Origin: Desulfovibrio sp. MES5
GTDB taxonomy: Bacteria; Desulfobacterota; Desulfovibrionia; Desulfovibrionales; Desulfovibrionaceae
Assembly (NCBI RefSeq): GCF_002237645.1
Contig: NZ_MJUZ01000011.1
Location: 1 to 64,000, forward strand
Direction: 5' to 3'
DNA length: 64,000 bases
Of the stretch, positions 24,698 to 33,840 are shown one piece after another (within the stretch, counting starts at the first letter, position 1; the number at the start of each line of letters is the position of its first letter). The notes below the pieces were generated by a model. It ran no database searches and was not told where the DNA came from. It saw only the letters and a program-made list of their open reading frames with translations. Made by a program: the position numbers and the translations under genes.

Positions 24698-25333
24698 TCA
24701 ATCCTGCTTATTTGTCAAAAAATCTCCGACCCGCCCGACCAGGTCTTCAGAGGGGGTCAACACCTCCTCGCCTTCTTTCCAGGCGGCGGGGCATGCCTGA
24801 TGAGGATGCTTTTCAACATACACATAGGCCTGCATTTTTCTCATGAGTTCAGCCGCGTTTCGTCCAACATTGTAAAAGTTGATCTCTGAACCAACTAATA
24901 CGGACTCGGGATTAATGATAAACGTGCCGCGCAAGGCAGTTCCTGCTTCGTGGTCGTAGACGCCAAAAAATTCAGCTATCTCACCGGTTGTGTCAGAAGC
25001 CATTTGAAAATTGACGCCGCTGAGCAGCCGCTCGGCCTTGCACCATGCCAGATGCGTAAATTTTGAGTCCGTCGAGATGGAAATAATTTCAACACCCATA
25101 TCTTTGAGCCGCGTGTAATATTTTCCAATGTCAGCCAACTCTGTGGGGCAGACAAAGGTGAAGTCAGCAGGGTAAAAATAAATAATTACCCATTTGCGCA
25201 GCTGGCTATATTCAGAAAAACTGTGTTCTTCAAAGCTGTCAGTTTCCGGGTTATACGTAGAAAAGGTAAAATCTTTTATTTTCTGACCCAGTCTGGCTGA
25301 ACACAAGCTTTTATTATCATTGGTTTCTTGCAT
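24698..25333 (-). CDS. 2-Cys peroxiredoxin (AhpC/Prx1-type)
   Basis: 211 residues from the ATG with GAGGA upstream; an in-frame GTG at 25348 is an alternative. The peroxidatic motif FYPADFTFVCPTE has Cys62; the resolving Cys is in HPHQACPAAW near residue 180. It reduces H2O2 and organic peroxides using thioredoxin or AhpF-type donors. No reductase gene is adjacent. Useful in an anaerobe facing oxygen. Confidence 0.93.
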   Translation of the reverse strand: MQETNDNKSLCSARLGQKIKDFTFSTYNPETDSFEEHSFSEYSQLRKWVIIYFYPADFTFVCPTELADIGKYYTRLKDMGVEIISISTDSKFTHLAWCKAERLLSGVNFQMASDTTGEIAEFFGVYDHEAGTALRGTFIINPESVLVGSEINFYNVGRNAAELMRKMQAYVYVEKHPHQACPAAWKEGEEVLTPSEDLVGRVGDFLTNKQD

Positions 25334-26542
25334 CAGATGATTCCTCACTTACAATCCGTTAGTCGTTGCAACCGGTCTGCGTAAAAAACAGAAACCATGC
25401 GTGGTATCCGCACAGATTACCGTTCATATTCGGCAGATGACATTTTTACAAAGGCATTAAAGCGCCAGAAAAACGCGCAGCGCATGGGGTTGCCCTTAAA
25501 CAGATTGTTTTGTTAGTGGAACAAAATCCCCTGCACAACGCAATATTATCATACTACAGATATGACGATAAAAACAATCTAATAGTCACACTTGTTGCCA
25601 AAGCAACAAGCAATTCGTAACAAACCGCAATCACAGCGAGAAATACCGCATACTCCGGAGCAGGCACTCGCGATGTTCAATAGAAAATTGATACTGCTTT
25701 TGACAAACTCTTTGGCTCTACAAAATTTATGACGGACCATTTTTGAGGGAGTCATTGGGTGTTGCAACGATTGCAGCAAATTTGGCCAGAGGGCAAACAG
25801 CATGCCGGTTTATTTTTTAAGCGCAGTAAGCGCCTGCAACCGCAACAAACATTTTACAAGCTGAACGAGTATTTTAAAAGAGCCCAATAATACTCAAAGA
25901 TAGCAACTGGCTGACGCAACAAGCTATTTTTTAACATATCTTTTTATGGGTTGAAAAAGTTCTGCAAGGCATCCTTAAGCTAAAGGCCAGCCTCGCAGTC
26001 GGCGCGGCTTACGCCAGGCGGCCTACCTTCCTTATTGCGCACCAGCCGTTCCCAAGCTCTTGCGCACTTACCATTCAGATAATCACACCATACATAATTA
26101 CAAGTAAATCTATATAAAAAATTGCAGCAATCCTCTGCTCGCCGCGCGCCGCAACCAAAACAACCACCGTAAGAAGCAGGTATGGTCAAATACCCTACGG
26201 CAGGCATTCTGCCGCCAAACACTTAGCGCACGGCCAAGCCAGCACGCGGCAAGCCTTAGCAACCGATATGCTTATCTTATTGCATTACAGCGTGCAGCGC
26301 CCACACGCAAAAAACTGGGGTTTTCTGACGCTGTTTTACTATGAAGCCGCACAACGTCTGCACGCAGACAGCCGCCGTAATATTACAAGTACATCCTGTC
26401 TGTGCTGCCGCACGCCAAGGCCGCGCACATAACAGGCATGTCGTATGCCTTGAGCATATATATTCTCAAATGTACTTCAGCTTAAAGCAATTTTTGCATA
26501 TATGCATCAGGGCATATTGATAAATTTCATATTCAGCAATAA
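25334..26542. other. Long AT-richer intergenic region without a recognised gene
   Basis: 1.2 kb between the peroxiredoxin gene and the GDYXXLXY gene. Open frames of 74 and 80 codons on the minus strand lack ribosome sites and family resemblance. I see no tRNA-like fold, insertion sequence or direct repeat. It could hold the peroxiredoxin promoter, a small RNA, or a decayed gene. Confidence 0.5.
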
Positions 26543-27088
26543 TCACTGACTTTTTTTCTCGCCACTGCTCTGAGGCTGGATCAGTTTTCCCTCATTATTG
26601 CAAAGCCCGACCAGAACCGTTTTTCCATTCATGGCTATCTTGAACTGGCCGAAGCGGGCATTTTCATAACGTCGCGCGGATCCTTCCTGAAAATAATAGG
26701 CAGTGGCCGCAGTTATGACCCTGCGCCCGCGAAGCTTGTAGGCCAGATAGAGTTCATCGTCCCGCAAGGGGCTGCCATCGTCCAGTCTGACAAAGTCCGC
26801 CACCTGCGGCACAGGCTCACTGCGCACCCGCAGCACAGCAAGGCCTTCAGCCCCGTCATCCACCCTGCCGGGCGCAGCTTTCGCCTCATGCAGCGCATTG
26901 CGAATGCGATCATTCACCGTATACCTGAGGTCCATATAGTCACCCATGAGCAAGGCACGCGGGTCAACAGGCGCAAGAGGCAGCAGGATTGTTTTGCCCT
27001 CAGCAAGAACTGTTTCCATCCGCTGAACAGACACGGCGTAACCAGCAAAAAACAGCCCCAGTACAAGCAGGATATAGAGCTTACGCAC
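26543..27088 (-). CDS. GDYXXLXY-domain protein
   Basis: 181 residues with one N-terminal membrane or signal segment (LYILLVLGLFFAGYAV) and the signature MGDYMDLRY at residues 48-56. GTG start with GGAGG upstream; it overlaps the end of the DUF2157 gene by eight bases, so the two are coupled. The pair DUF2157/DUF4401 plus GDYXXLXY recurs widely in bacteria. Function unknown; probably an envelope complex. Confidence 0.9.
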   Translation of the reverse strand: MRKLYILLVLGLFFAGYAVSVQRMETVLAEGKTILLPLAPVDPRALLMGDYMDLRYTVNDRIRNALHEAKAAPGRVDDGAEGLAVLRVRSEPVPQVADFVRLDDGSPLRDDELYLAYKLRGRRVITAATAYYFQEGSARRYENARFGQFKIAMNGKTVLVGLCNNEGKLIQPQSSGEKKSQ

Positions 27089-29366
27089 GGCCCGCCTCCT
27101 CTATGGATGATTTTGTCTGCCAGACCCGCAGAACCAGGGCAAGCAGCAGCAAAACAAGTCCTGATACAACGAGATAGGTGGACTTGGCGGAAAAAGGAAC
27201 CGCAAGATTGTAATAATAAAAAATCATGTACGCAAAAAAGTACACCAACACTGCTCCCTGCATGACAACATTGCCCATCTGCCTGGCCATAACGAGCCCA
27301 AGAAGCGCTAAAGCCGCCCCCGGCAAATACCACCCAAGCACAAAAAGCAAGGGCACACTGGCCATGCCCGCCACTCGTGCGGTCAAGCTCTGCTTTCTTG
27401 TTAAAAAAAAGATCAGAACCGTCACCCCTGCGGCTGCTCCCAAGCCCATGCCCCCTGATCCCCAGAGCGGCAGATCCAAAAGACCACCGAGACCGTAGGA
27501 CAAGCCAAGGCTCCATATCTGGATCATAAGCATGCCCGTATATGCGCCAAAAAACCATGCGTCAGCAGTTTGCCCGCGCATACTGCCGCGCCATCGTTTT
27601 TCTTGCAGGCAAAAATATACAAGGCCCAGGCACAACAAAATCCACCAAACCCGAGGCAACAAGAGAGCGATATCAAGCCTTGCTGAGTCCGCAAAACCGC
27701 CCCTCGCGCTTGTATAAATAAAATATGAAATGCCCTGGGCCACGCAGCCCACAATGCCGATGGCCGACAAAAACGTGTACGCGACGTTGCGCATAAAAAC
27801 GCTGATGACGGCAAGCGCCGCAGCAAGCACAAAACAAGCAAGCATCACACTGTTGAGGCTGAGAAACAGCGCGATGGCGATTCCAGACGTACCCGCGATT
27901 GCCAGCGCGAAGCCAAAATGCCGTGAAAACAGCGTGTTGCCAGCCAGCATGGTTCGCCCCAAAAGCAGCACCGGCACAGAAACAATAAAGATGGTCAATT
28001 CTTCATGTGAACTGATATTCAGCGTTTCGAACAGCAACAATCCCAAAAAGCACATAAAAAGAACGGCTGCCAGCCAACCGCCCAAGGCCAGCAACAGCTT
28101 GATATACCAGGGCGAGTACGGTTCTTTCGCGTCAGCTATGGGATCGTCGCGCAGCGCCTCGCCATAAGCCTGAAGATTCTCCCACAGCATCTGCCATGAA
28201 ACGCCGGGGCGGGCACGCCCCAAAAACGATGGCAACTGGATGATACGCGAGGCTTTTTTGCCTTCTTCCGTCGACATGGCTTTTTGCAGGTGCAGTAAAA
28301 TCTTCGCCAGCCCTGCCGTAAGGCCTGTAACAAACAGGCCCCAGAACAAAAAAGCGGTAACAACCCCAAGATCAAAAAACAACCCGGCCTCGGCCAGGAC
28401 AGCAAGCAAAACAGCCGTCCCTGCCCCGAGCAGTGTCGCCAGCATAAAGAGGTCGGGCTCTTTTTTCCGGTACCACCACCAGGCAAACCCGGCCATTGCC
28501 ACGGCAAAATAGGGGACAATCTGGTGCGGCAGCCACAATTGCCACGCATCTGTCCAGTTGTATGACTCAAAAATGCCTGCAATCAGGTAGCATGCCGTTC
28601 GGGCTGCTAAGTCAAGAAAAAGCAGCCTGGGGAGCCACCGCGACCGCAACCAGCTCTGCGCGTCTTTTTGCCCTGCCCTTTGTGCCGCCCATTCCCAAAG
28701 AAGTATGGCGCACGCAATGGCCACCAGCCATTCAGGAATCGCAAAAAAATGGCTGAAGGCGTCAAAGGGTGATGTAAGGTTACGCCCAAGCCACAACGCG
28801 GCAAATACATTGCCCGAAAGCCAGGCGGCAAACCACAGGCCAGCCTGTTTGCCAGCGATCGCAAGCGCAACCAGCAACACCGTCCATACCCTGAACAGTT
28901 CCCAGAGTTCCGCTCCCGTCTGGTAGGTCTGACCGAATACGGCCAGCAATGGCCCCATTGCCACGCCACAGGCCAGCAATAAAGCCTGTCCCGGGCGCGA
29001 ATCCGGCCCCACGGCCACAGCCCCGATGCCCGCGCCAGCCACAATCACCCCCACAAGCGTCATGCGCGCAAAGGGCTGCATGTCGTCCCAGTTCCAGGCG
29101 ATGAAGCAGATGATTCCCGCCAGAAAAAAAAGCACTCCACCAAGCAGAAACACCTGACGCCAGTAGGTCAGCCAAGCCCTGCCGTCTGGCCGGAAACCGC
29201 AAAAATCAAGAGCCTGAGACCAAGCTGCAGGTGAAATGCGGCCCGAATCACATAAATGACTCAGGGAATTGCGTGACAGAGGCGGTAAGGAGTCTTTGGA
29301 GCTGGAGGCGTGTTCTGGGGATTGTATATTCATATCCGCGTATGAAGAAGCGTCTGTTTTGTTCAT
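27081..29366 (-). CDS. DUF2157-DUF4401 fusion membrane protein
   Basis: 761 residues. A soluble N-terminus (1-65) leads into a DUF2157 region (LTYWRQVFLLGGVLFFLAGI onward, about 65-350). A charged loop (about 350-410) precedes a DUF4401 membrane region (about 420-750). More than 15 hydrophobic segments are visible. In many genomes these are separate genes; here they are one chain followed by the overlapping GDYXXLXY gene. Transport or envelope role is inferred only from topology. Confidence 0.85.
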   Translation of the reverse strand: MNKTDASSYADMNIQSPEHASSSKDSLPPLSRNSLSHLCDSGRISPAAWSQALDFCGFRPDGRAWLTYWRQVFLLGGVLFFLAGIICFIAWNWDDMQPFARMTLVGVIVAGAGIGAVAVGPDSRPGQALLLACGVAMGPLLAVFGQTYQTGAELWELFRVWTVLLVALAIAGKQAGLWFAAWLSGNVFAALWLGRNLTSPFDAFSHFFAIPEWLVAIACAILLWEWAAQRAGQKDAQSWLRSRWLPRLLFLDLAARTACYLIAGIFESYNWTDAWQLWLPHQIVPYFAVAMAGFAWWWYRKKEPDLFMLATLLGAGTAVLLAVLAEAGLFFDLGVVTAFLFWGLFVTGLTAGLAKILLHLQKAMSTEEGKKASRIIQLPSFLGRARPGVSWQMLWENLQAYGEALRDDPIADAKEPYSPWYIKLLLALGGWLAAVLFMCFLGLLLFETLNISSHEELTIFIVSVPVLLLGRTMLAGNTLFSRHFGFALAIAGTSGIAIALFLSLNSVMLACFVLAAALAVISVFMRNVAYTFLSAIGIVGCVAQGISYFIYTSARGGFADSARLDIALLLPRVWWILLCLGLVYFCLQEKRWRGSMRGQTADAWFFGAYTGMLMIQIWSLGLSYGLGGLLDLPLWGSGGMGLGAAAGVTVLIFFLTRKQSLTARVAGMASVPLLFVLGWYLPGAALALLGLVMARQMGNVVMQGAVLVYFFAYMIFYYYNLAVPFSAKSTYLVVSGLVLLLLALVLRVWQTKSSIEEAGRA

Positions 29367-29538
29367 TATCTATTCTCTTTCATTGATAAAATCCTTGATA
29401 AACCTGTTGCGCATGCTGGTTTTTCGCCTATTTTATAGCATAATATGGGCAAATGGCGAGCATATTCAGCACAGCCAATCAACTATACAAATATACGTAC
29501 ATATATTGGAATAAAAAAACAACGCGCCGTTTAAAAGC

Positions 29539-29568
29539 AAAAAAGCGGGGCCTGAACCCCGCTTTTTT
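29539..29568 (-). terminator. Rho-independent terminator
   Basis: A6 GCGGGG, short loop, CCCCGC T6. Symmetrical A and T tracts make it bidirectional. It lies after the minus-strand small membrane protein gene and upstream of the DUF2157 gene. Confidence 0.85.
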
Positions 29569-29589
29569 GTAATGTCATCATGACATACG

Positions 29590-29892
29590 TCAGCTGAAAT
29601 AGCCGCTCTGGCGCATAAGCTCCTGGCCGTTGGCGAGTGAGGGCAACAGGGTAACAACCATGATAAAATAGTGTATGGCCACAATGCGGAACGAATATTT
29701 CGGCAAAACAAAGATGAAGATAAAACAGATGGCGGCAATGGCGAAAACCAGAATGTTGGCCTCCTGCGACCCCCATGCGATGCCCGCAAGCCCGATGAGC
29801 GCATAGACGCCCCAGGCTAGGGCCATAGCGCTGAGAAAGAGCGCGTTAAAGCGTGGCTGCTTTCTCCAGCATTCAAGATAGTCAGCTATCAT
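29590..29892 (-). CDS. Small membrane protein of unknown function
   Basis: 100 residues with three hydrophobic segments (about 18-38, 45-63 and 68-88) and a short polar tail. I do not recognise the family. Its ATG directly follows the TAG of the glycerate kinase gene, and a terminator lies just downstream, so it is the last gene of the sugar-acid transcript. Could be an auxiliary membrane factor; no evidence beyond topology. Confidence 0.7.
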   Translation of the reverse strand: MIADYLECWRKQPRFNALFLSAMALAWGVYALIGLAGIAWGSQEANILVFAIAAICFIFIFVLPKYSFRIVAIHYFIMVVTLLPSLANGQELMRQSGYFS

Positions 29893-31056
29893 CTATTTTC
29901 CCGTATTGGCCACAGGGCCAAGCTGGCTTCCGATGGCAATGCTCGCGGCGATGTTACGGGCCGCAGTGCGCAGGTTGTTCTCCCCTGCCTCCAGAGCTTC
30001 GGCAATGGTGCACGGGCTGGAAAGAATGCTGAACACCGCGTCAATGCCGTGCCCATGCACAACAGCAGCATCATGACGCAACGAACCGCCGATGGCGATG
30101 ACAGGCTTGCCGTGGAGCTTGGCAACGCGGGCGACGCCTACAGGGGCCTTGCCAAAGGCCGTTTGCCCGTCGATCCGGCCTTCGCCGGTTATGACGAGAT
30201 CAGCGTCACGCACTACAGCGTCTAGCCCCACAGCCTCGGTCACAATTTCGCTTCCAGGGCGCAAACGCCCCCCAAGAAAGGCGTACATGCCGCCGCCCAT
30301 GCCCCCGGCAGCGCCAGCGCCAGGTATTTCGGACATATCCACGCCGAGGTCGCGAAGCGTGATTTCGGCAAAATTTCTGAGGTAGCCGTCAAGCTGCTGC
30401 ACCAGTTCCGGCGTTGCGCCTTTTTGCGGGCCAAAGATGGCCGACGCGCCGCGCGGGCCGCACAGGGGATTGTCCACATCGCAGGCCACGTCAATGACGC
30501 AGTCTTTCAGCCGCTCGTCAAAAGTAGACATATCGATGCGGGCCAGTCTGCCAAGACCGAGCCCTGTGGCTTCGATTTCCTGCCCGTCGGCATCCAGCAG
30601 CCGTACGCCAAGGGCCTGAAGCATGCCGGCTCCGCCTTCGTTGGTGGCGCTGCCGCCAATGCCAAGAATAAATTTGCGGGCTCCGGCGTCGAGAGCGGCG
30701 CGGATAAGCTCGCCCGTGCCGTAGCTTGTGGTTTTCAAGGGGTTGCGTTTTTCTGGCGGCACAAGGCCCAGTCCGCTGGCAGTGGCCATTTCGATGACAG
30801 CCGTGCTGCCGTCGCCCGTAAGACCGTAAAAGGCCTCTACCGGTTCGCCGAGGGGGCCTTTGACCGTCACGGCGACACGCTGGCCGCCAGTGGCCTCGAC
30901 CATGGCCTCCACTGTGCCCTCGCCGCCGTCGGCCACAGGAACCTTGACGTAGTCTGCATGCGGAAACACTTCTCGAAAGCCCAACTCAATGAACGTGGCT
31001 ACCTGCAGGGCTGACAGGCACTCCTTGTACGAGTCCGGCGCAATGACAATTTTCAT
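29893..31056 (-). CDS. Glycerate kinase (GarK/GlxK type)
   Basis: 387 residues with family motifs: [16 protein letters not shown] start, [13 protein letters not shown] near 42-54, [15 protein letters not shown], and [15 protein letters not shown]. It phosphorylates D-glycerate, to 2-phosphoglycerate in the class II family, feeding glycolysis. AAGGAG lies nine bases before the ATG. It is in the sugar-acid locus downstream of the GntP permease, so glycerate may be taken up directly or arise from a longer acid. Confidence 0.93.
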   Translation of the reverse strand: MKIVIAPDSYKECLSALQVATFIELGFREVFPHADYVKVPVADGGEGTVEAMVEATGGQRVAVTVKGPLGEPVEAFYGLTGDGSTAVIEMATASGLGLVPPEKRNPLKTTSYGTGELIRAALDAGARKFILGIGGSATNEGGAGMLQALGVRLLDADGQEIEATGLGLGRLARIDMSTFDERLKDCVIDVACDVDNPLCGPRGASAIFGPQKGATPELVQQLDGYLRNFAEITLRDLGVDMSEIPGAGAAGGMGGGMYAFLGGRLRPGSEIVTEAVGLDAVVRDADLVITGEGRIDGQTAFGKAPVGVARVAKLHGKPVIAIGGSLRHDAAVVHGHGIDAVFSILSSPCTIAEALEAGENNLRTAARNIAASIAIGSQLGPVANTGK

Positions 31057-31134
31057 GAAATGCTCCTTGTGGATGACGCTGACGTTCAGCCAGGATTCAG
31101 TACGTCAGAACAATATAGAAATGGGGGTAACGGC

Positions 31135-31164
31135 TCCGGGCCGGGAAGGCAAGCTCCCCGGCCC
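31135..31164. terminator. GC-rich stem-loop between glycerate kinase and permease genes
   Basis: TCCGGGCCGGGAA and TCCCCGGCCCGGA pair over 12 of 13 positions. It separates two same-strand genes without a T-tract, so it may tune mRNA decay between permease and kinase. Confidence 0.45.
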
Positions 31165-31179
31165 GGACTGCCGCAAAGG

Positions 31180-32544
31180 CTAAAGGAACATTTGCAGCAG
31201 AAGCGTGCCGCCAAGACCAAGCACAGCCGCAATGGTGGTACCGGCCGTATAGGTCGCATACATCGAGCCCATGGGGATGCCAAGCGACTCCTTGACGAAC
31301 CAGAAGCCGGAGTCCGTCACGTGCGAAGCGCCGATGGCGCCAGCGCCGATAACAATGGCCATAAGGGCCGGATCAAGGCTGGGATTGGCGCCGAGCACAG
31401 GCAGGATAAGCCCCGCCGCGGTCATCATGGCCACAGTGGCGCTGCCCAGGGCAAAGCGCAAGGTGATGGCGATAACCCAGGCGAGGATCAGGGGGCTGAT
31501 GTGGATGCTGGTAAGCACCTGCTTGAGCACAAGCCCCACGCCGCTGTCGGTGATGATCTGGTTAAGCGCGCCAGCCGCGCCGATGACGAGCATGATGGAG
31601 GCCAGGGGAGCCATACCGGCTTCGCTGAAACGTCCCAGCTGATCCCAGGTGAAACCACGGCCAAGGCCCAACACAAAGTAGGCCACCACCGCCGAGATAA
31701 ACAGGGCGATCATGGGCGTGCCGATAAAGTTCACATAGGTCATGTAGGAAGGCGGATTCTGCTTGTCGATGCTCAGTTCCACGACGGTTTTGGCGATCAT
31801 GAGCAGCAGGGGCAGCAACACCACGAAGAGGGTTCTGCCGAAGGGCGGCAGTTCCGATTCTTTGCGGGGTTCGGTGCCGGCGTACGCGCCGGTCAGGGGA
31901 ACGGCGGGCAGGCGCTTGGCAATGAACTTGCCATACATGGGCCCGGCAACGCAGGCGGCGGGCAGCCCCACAAGAAGGCCAAAGAAGATGACCTTGCCCA
32001 CATCAGCCTTGAGCAGGTCGGTGACCGCCATGGCCGCAGGGTGCGGCGGCACGATGCAGTGAACCGTGGTCAGGGCCACCACAAGCGCCATGCCCACCTG
32101 GATGAGGGGCAGCTTGGATTCCTTGACAATGGAGAACATGAGAGGCGTCAGCAGAATGATGCCCACCTGAAGAAACACAGGGATGCCGCACACGTAACCG
32201 ACAATCATCATGGCCCAGTGCGCCCTGGACTGCCCAAGAATGCGAATGAGCGTCCGCGCCAGCCTTTCGGCTGCGCCCGAAACTTCCATAAGCTTGCCGA
32301 GGATGGCCCCAAGGGCAAGAATCGGCGCAAGAAAACCCAGGGTTTTTCCAAGGCCGCCTTCAAAGGCCACGACAATTTTCGCCAATTCCATATTGTGCGT
32401 CAGCGCGAGGAACAGGCTTGCGGTTGTAAGGGAAACAAATGCATGAATTTTGAACCAGATACACAGCACAATAACTATGGCAATGGCAATGGCCAGCATT
32501 GTCATTGAATAGCCAATACCAAAGGCTTGGGCGGTTCCCATCAT
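31180..32544 (-). CDS. GntP-family gluconate/sugar-acid permease
   Basis: 454 residues, about 12 membrane segments. GntP-family motifs include VHCIVPPHPAAMAVTDLL and FALGSATVAMMTAAGLILPV, with GASHVTDSGFWFVKE near the end. H+-coupled uptake of gluconate-type acids; threonate, erythronate or glycerate is suggested by the kinase and dehydrogenase neighbours. The ATG pair at 32544/32541 has TGGAGA upstream, so the longer frame start is not used. Confidence 0.92.
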   Translation of the reverse strand: MMGTAQAFGIGYSMTMLAIAIAIVIVLCIWFKIHAFVSLTTASLFLALTHNMELAKIVVAFEGGLGKTLGFLAPILALGAILGKLMEVSGAAERLARTLIRILGQSRAHWAMMIVGYVCGIPVFLQVGIILLTPLMFSIVKESKLPLIQVGMALVVALTTVHCIVPPHPAAMAVTDLLKADVGKVIFFGLLVGLPAACVAGPMYGKFIAKRLPAVPLTGAYAGTEPRKESELPPFGRTLFVVLLPLLLMIAKTVVELSIDKQNPPSYMTYVNFIGTPMIALFISAVVAYFVLGLGRGFTWDQLGRFSEAGMAPLASIMLVIGAAGALNQIITDSGVGLVLKQVLTSIHISPLILAWVIAITLRFALGSATVAMMTAAGLILPVLGANPSLDPALMAIVIGAGAIGASHVTDSGFWFVKESLGIPMGSMYATYTAGTTIAAVLGLGGTLLLQMFL

Positions 32545-32601
32545 CAGTCTCCAGACAGGTGTTACGGTGAAAAGCCGGAGCAACCGGCCTCAAAAACTCC
32601 C

Positions 32602-32633
32602 AAAGAGCCCCCAACCCTCAAGGGGCTCTTTTT
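32602..32633. terminator. Stem-loop between the dehydrogenase and permease genes
   Basis: AAAGAGCCCC and GGGGCTCTTT are 10-bp arms around a 10-base loop, with a T-tract on the plus side. In the minus-strand operon it lies between the PdxA2-type and GntP genes and could lower downstream expression. Confidence 0.6.
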
Positions 32634-32645
32634 ACGGAACAATCC

Positions 32646-33647
32646 TCAGACATTGGCCCTTTTAAAGCTATATGCGTACAGCGCTGCAAGGCGGATGGCC
32701 TCCACCATGCTTACGGGACTGGCCTTGCCCTTTCCGGCAATGTCAAAGGCAGTGCCATGGTCGACCGAGGTGCGCAGTATGGGCATGCCCAGAGTGAGCG
32801 AGATGGTGCGCTCAAAATCCACCATCTTGGTGGCGATGTGCCCCTGGTCGTGATACAGTGAAAGCACCGAGTCCCACGCGCCCTTGAGGGCAAAGTGGAA
32901 AACGGAGTCCGCCGGATTGGGGCCGTGCACGTTGAAGCCACGCTTCTTGGCTTCTTCAATGGCGGGCACAATCTCCACGTCTTCCTCGTTGCCGAACAGG
33001 CCGTGCTCGCCGCAGTGGGGGTTCAGGCCAGCCACCACGATACTGGGATTATCAATGCCCAGCAGGCGCATGGCTTCGGAACAGCGGGCAATGTAGTCGA
33101 GCACGCGGTCTTTCTTCACGGCGCGGCAGGCGTCCATGAGGGAAAGATGGCGGGTGAGGAAAAACACGCGCAGGCTGTGCACCTGAAACATGGTCAGGGG
33201 GTCTTTTGTACCCGTAAGGTCGCCCAGAATTTCTGTGTGCCCGATGTAGGGCACTCCCCCTGCCTTGAGGGATTCCTTGTTGATGGGCGTGGTGGCCAGG
33301 GCGTCGGTCTTGCCTGCCATGGTCAGCTCAACGGATTTTTTGATATACTCGAATGCAGCCTTGCCGCAGTGCGCCTGCACCTTGCCATAGGCAAACCCGG
33401 CCAGGTCCACATTGTCCAGATTCAGGATGTTGGCCGCGCCATCGCGCCAACCTTCAAGATTCTCGCCCACTTCATTGAAGTCGGGGCTAACGTTCATGAT
33501 GGCGGAGGCGCGCTTCATGATCTCGGTATTGCCCACCACAAGCACACGGGCCACATCGGTCACAACGGGGTCCACCAGAGACGCCGCCAGAATTTCCGGC
33601 CCGACACCGGCCGGATCGCCCATGGGGGCGCAAATCAACGGTTTCAT
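32646..33647 (-). CDS. PdxA2-type 4-phosphoerythronate/threonate dehydrogenase
   Basis: 333 residues of the PdxA family: [12 protein letters not shown] at the N-terminus, [21 protein letters not shown] in the middle, [13 protein letters not shown] and the metal ligand region [14 protein letters not shown]. Beside a DUF1537 kinase and GntP permease this is the PdxA2 subgroup, which oxidises 4-phospho-threonate or 4-phospho-erythronate, with decarboxylation to dihydroxyacetone phosphate. A vitamin B6 role is less likely. The ATG fits the AAGGA site better than the upstream TTG. Confidence 0.9.
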   Translation of the reverse strand: MKPLICAPMGDPAGVGPEILAASLVDPVVTDVARVLVVGNTEIMKRASAIMNVSPDFNEVGENLEGWRDGAANILNLDNVDLAGFAYGKVQAHCGKAAFEYIKKSVELTMAGKTDALATTPINKESLKAGGVPYIGHTEILGDLTGTKDPLTMFQVHSLRVFFLTRHLSLMDACRAVKKDRVLDYIARCSEAMRLLGIDNPSIVVAGLNPHCGEHGLFGNEEDVEIVPAIEEAKKRGFNVHGPNPADSVFHFALKGAWDSVLSLYHDQGHIATKMVDFERTISLTLGMPILRTSVDHGTAFDIAGKGKASPVSMVEAIRLAALYAYSFKRANV

Positions 33648-33711
33648 ATTCAATATCCTTATTTTTGTATTTCAGGAGCTGGACTTCACCGGCAACGCCA
33701 AACGCCCCACA

Positions 33712-33840
33712 CTAGAGCATTTAACACTTCAAATGCTCGCTTACGGCAGGCAAAAGCCTGCCTTCTCGCATTTCGCGGCAAGGATTTTCAGGAAAATCCT
33801 TGCAGAGCAGTTAACTCATTTCATTGGTTAGCTGTTCTAG
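33712..33840. repeat. Intergenic repeat family A, copy 1
   Basis: 129 bases bounded by CTAGAGCA and TGTTCTAG. It shares ACGGCAGGCAAAAGCCTGCC and the hairpin AAGGATTTTC AGGAAAATCCTT with copy 2 at 45404-45532. The stop codon of the minus-strand kinase gene (33837-33839) lies in its terminal CTAG. Confidence 0.8.

Noticed and set aside
24698-25348. GTG start of the peroxiredoxin at 25348
   Set aside because: The GAGGA ribosome site lies inside that extension and is placed correctly for the ATG at 25333.
31060-32508. A 482-codon open frame on the plus strand
   Set aside because: Antisense to the GntP permease. The composition (HGQG-rich, no hydrophobic core) and lack of start signals mark it as a shadow.
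32646-33647. Vitamin B6 enzyme PdxA
   Set aside because: The kinase, permease and DeoR neighbours fit the PdxA2 sugar-acid branch better, though sequence alone does not exclude pyridoxine synthesis.
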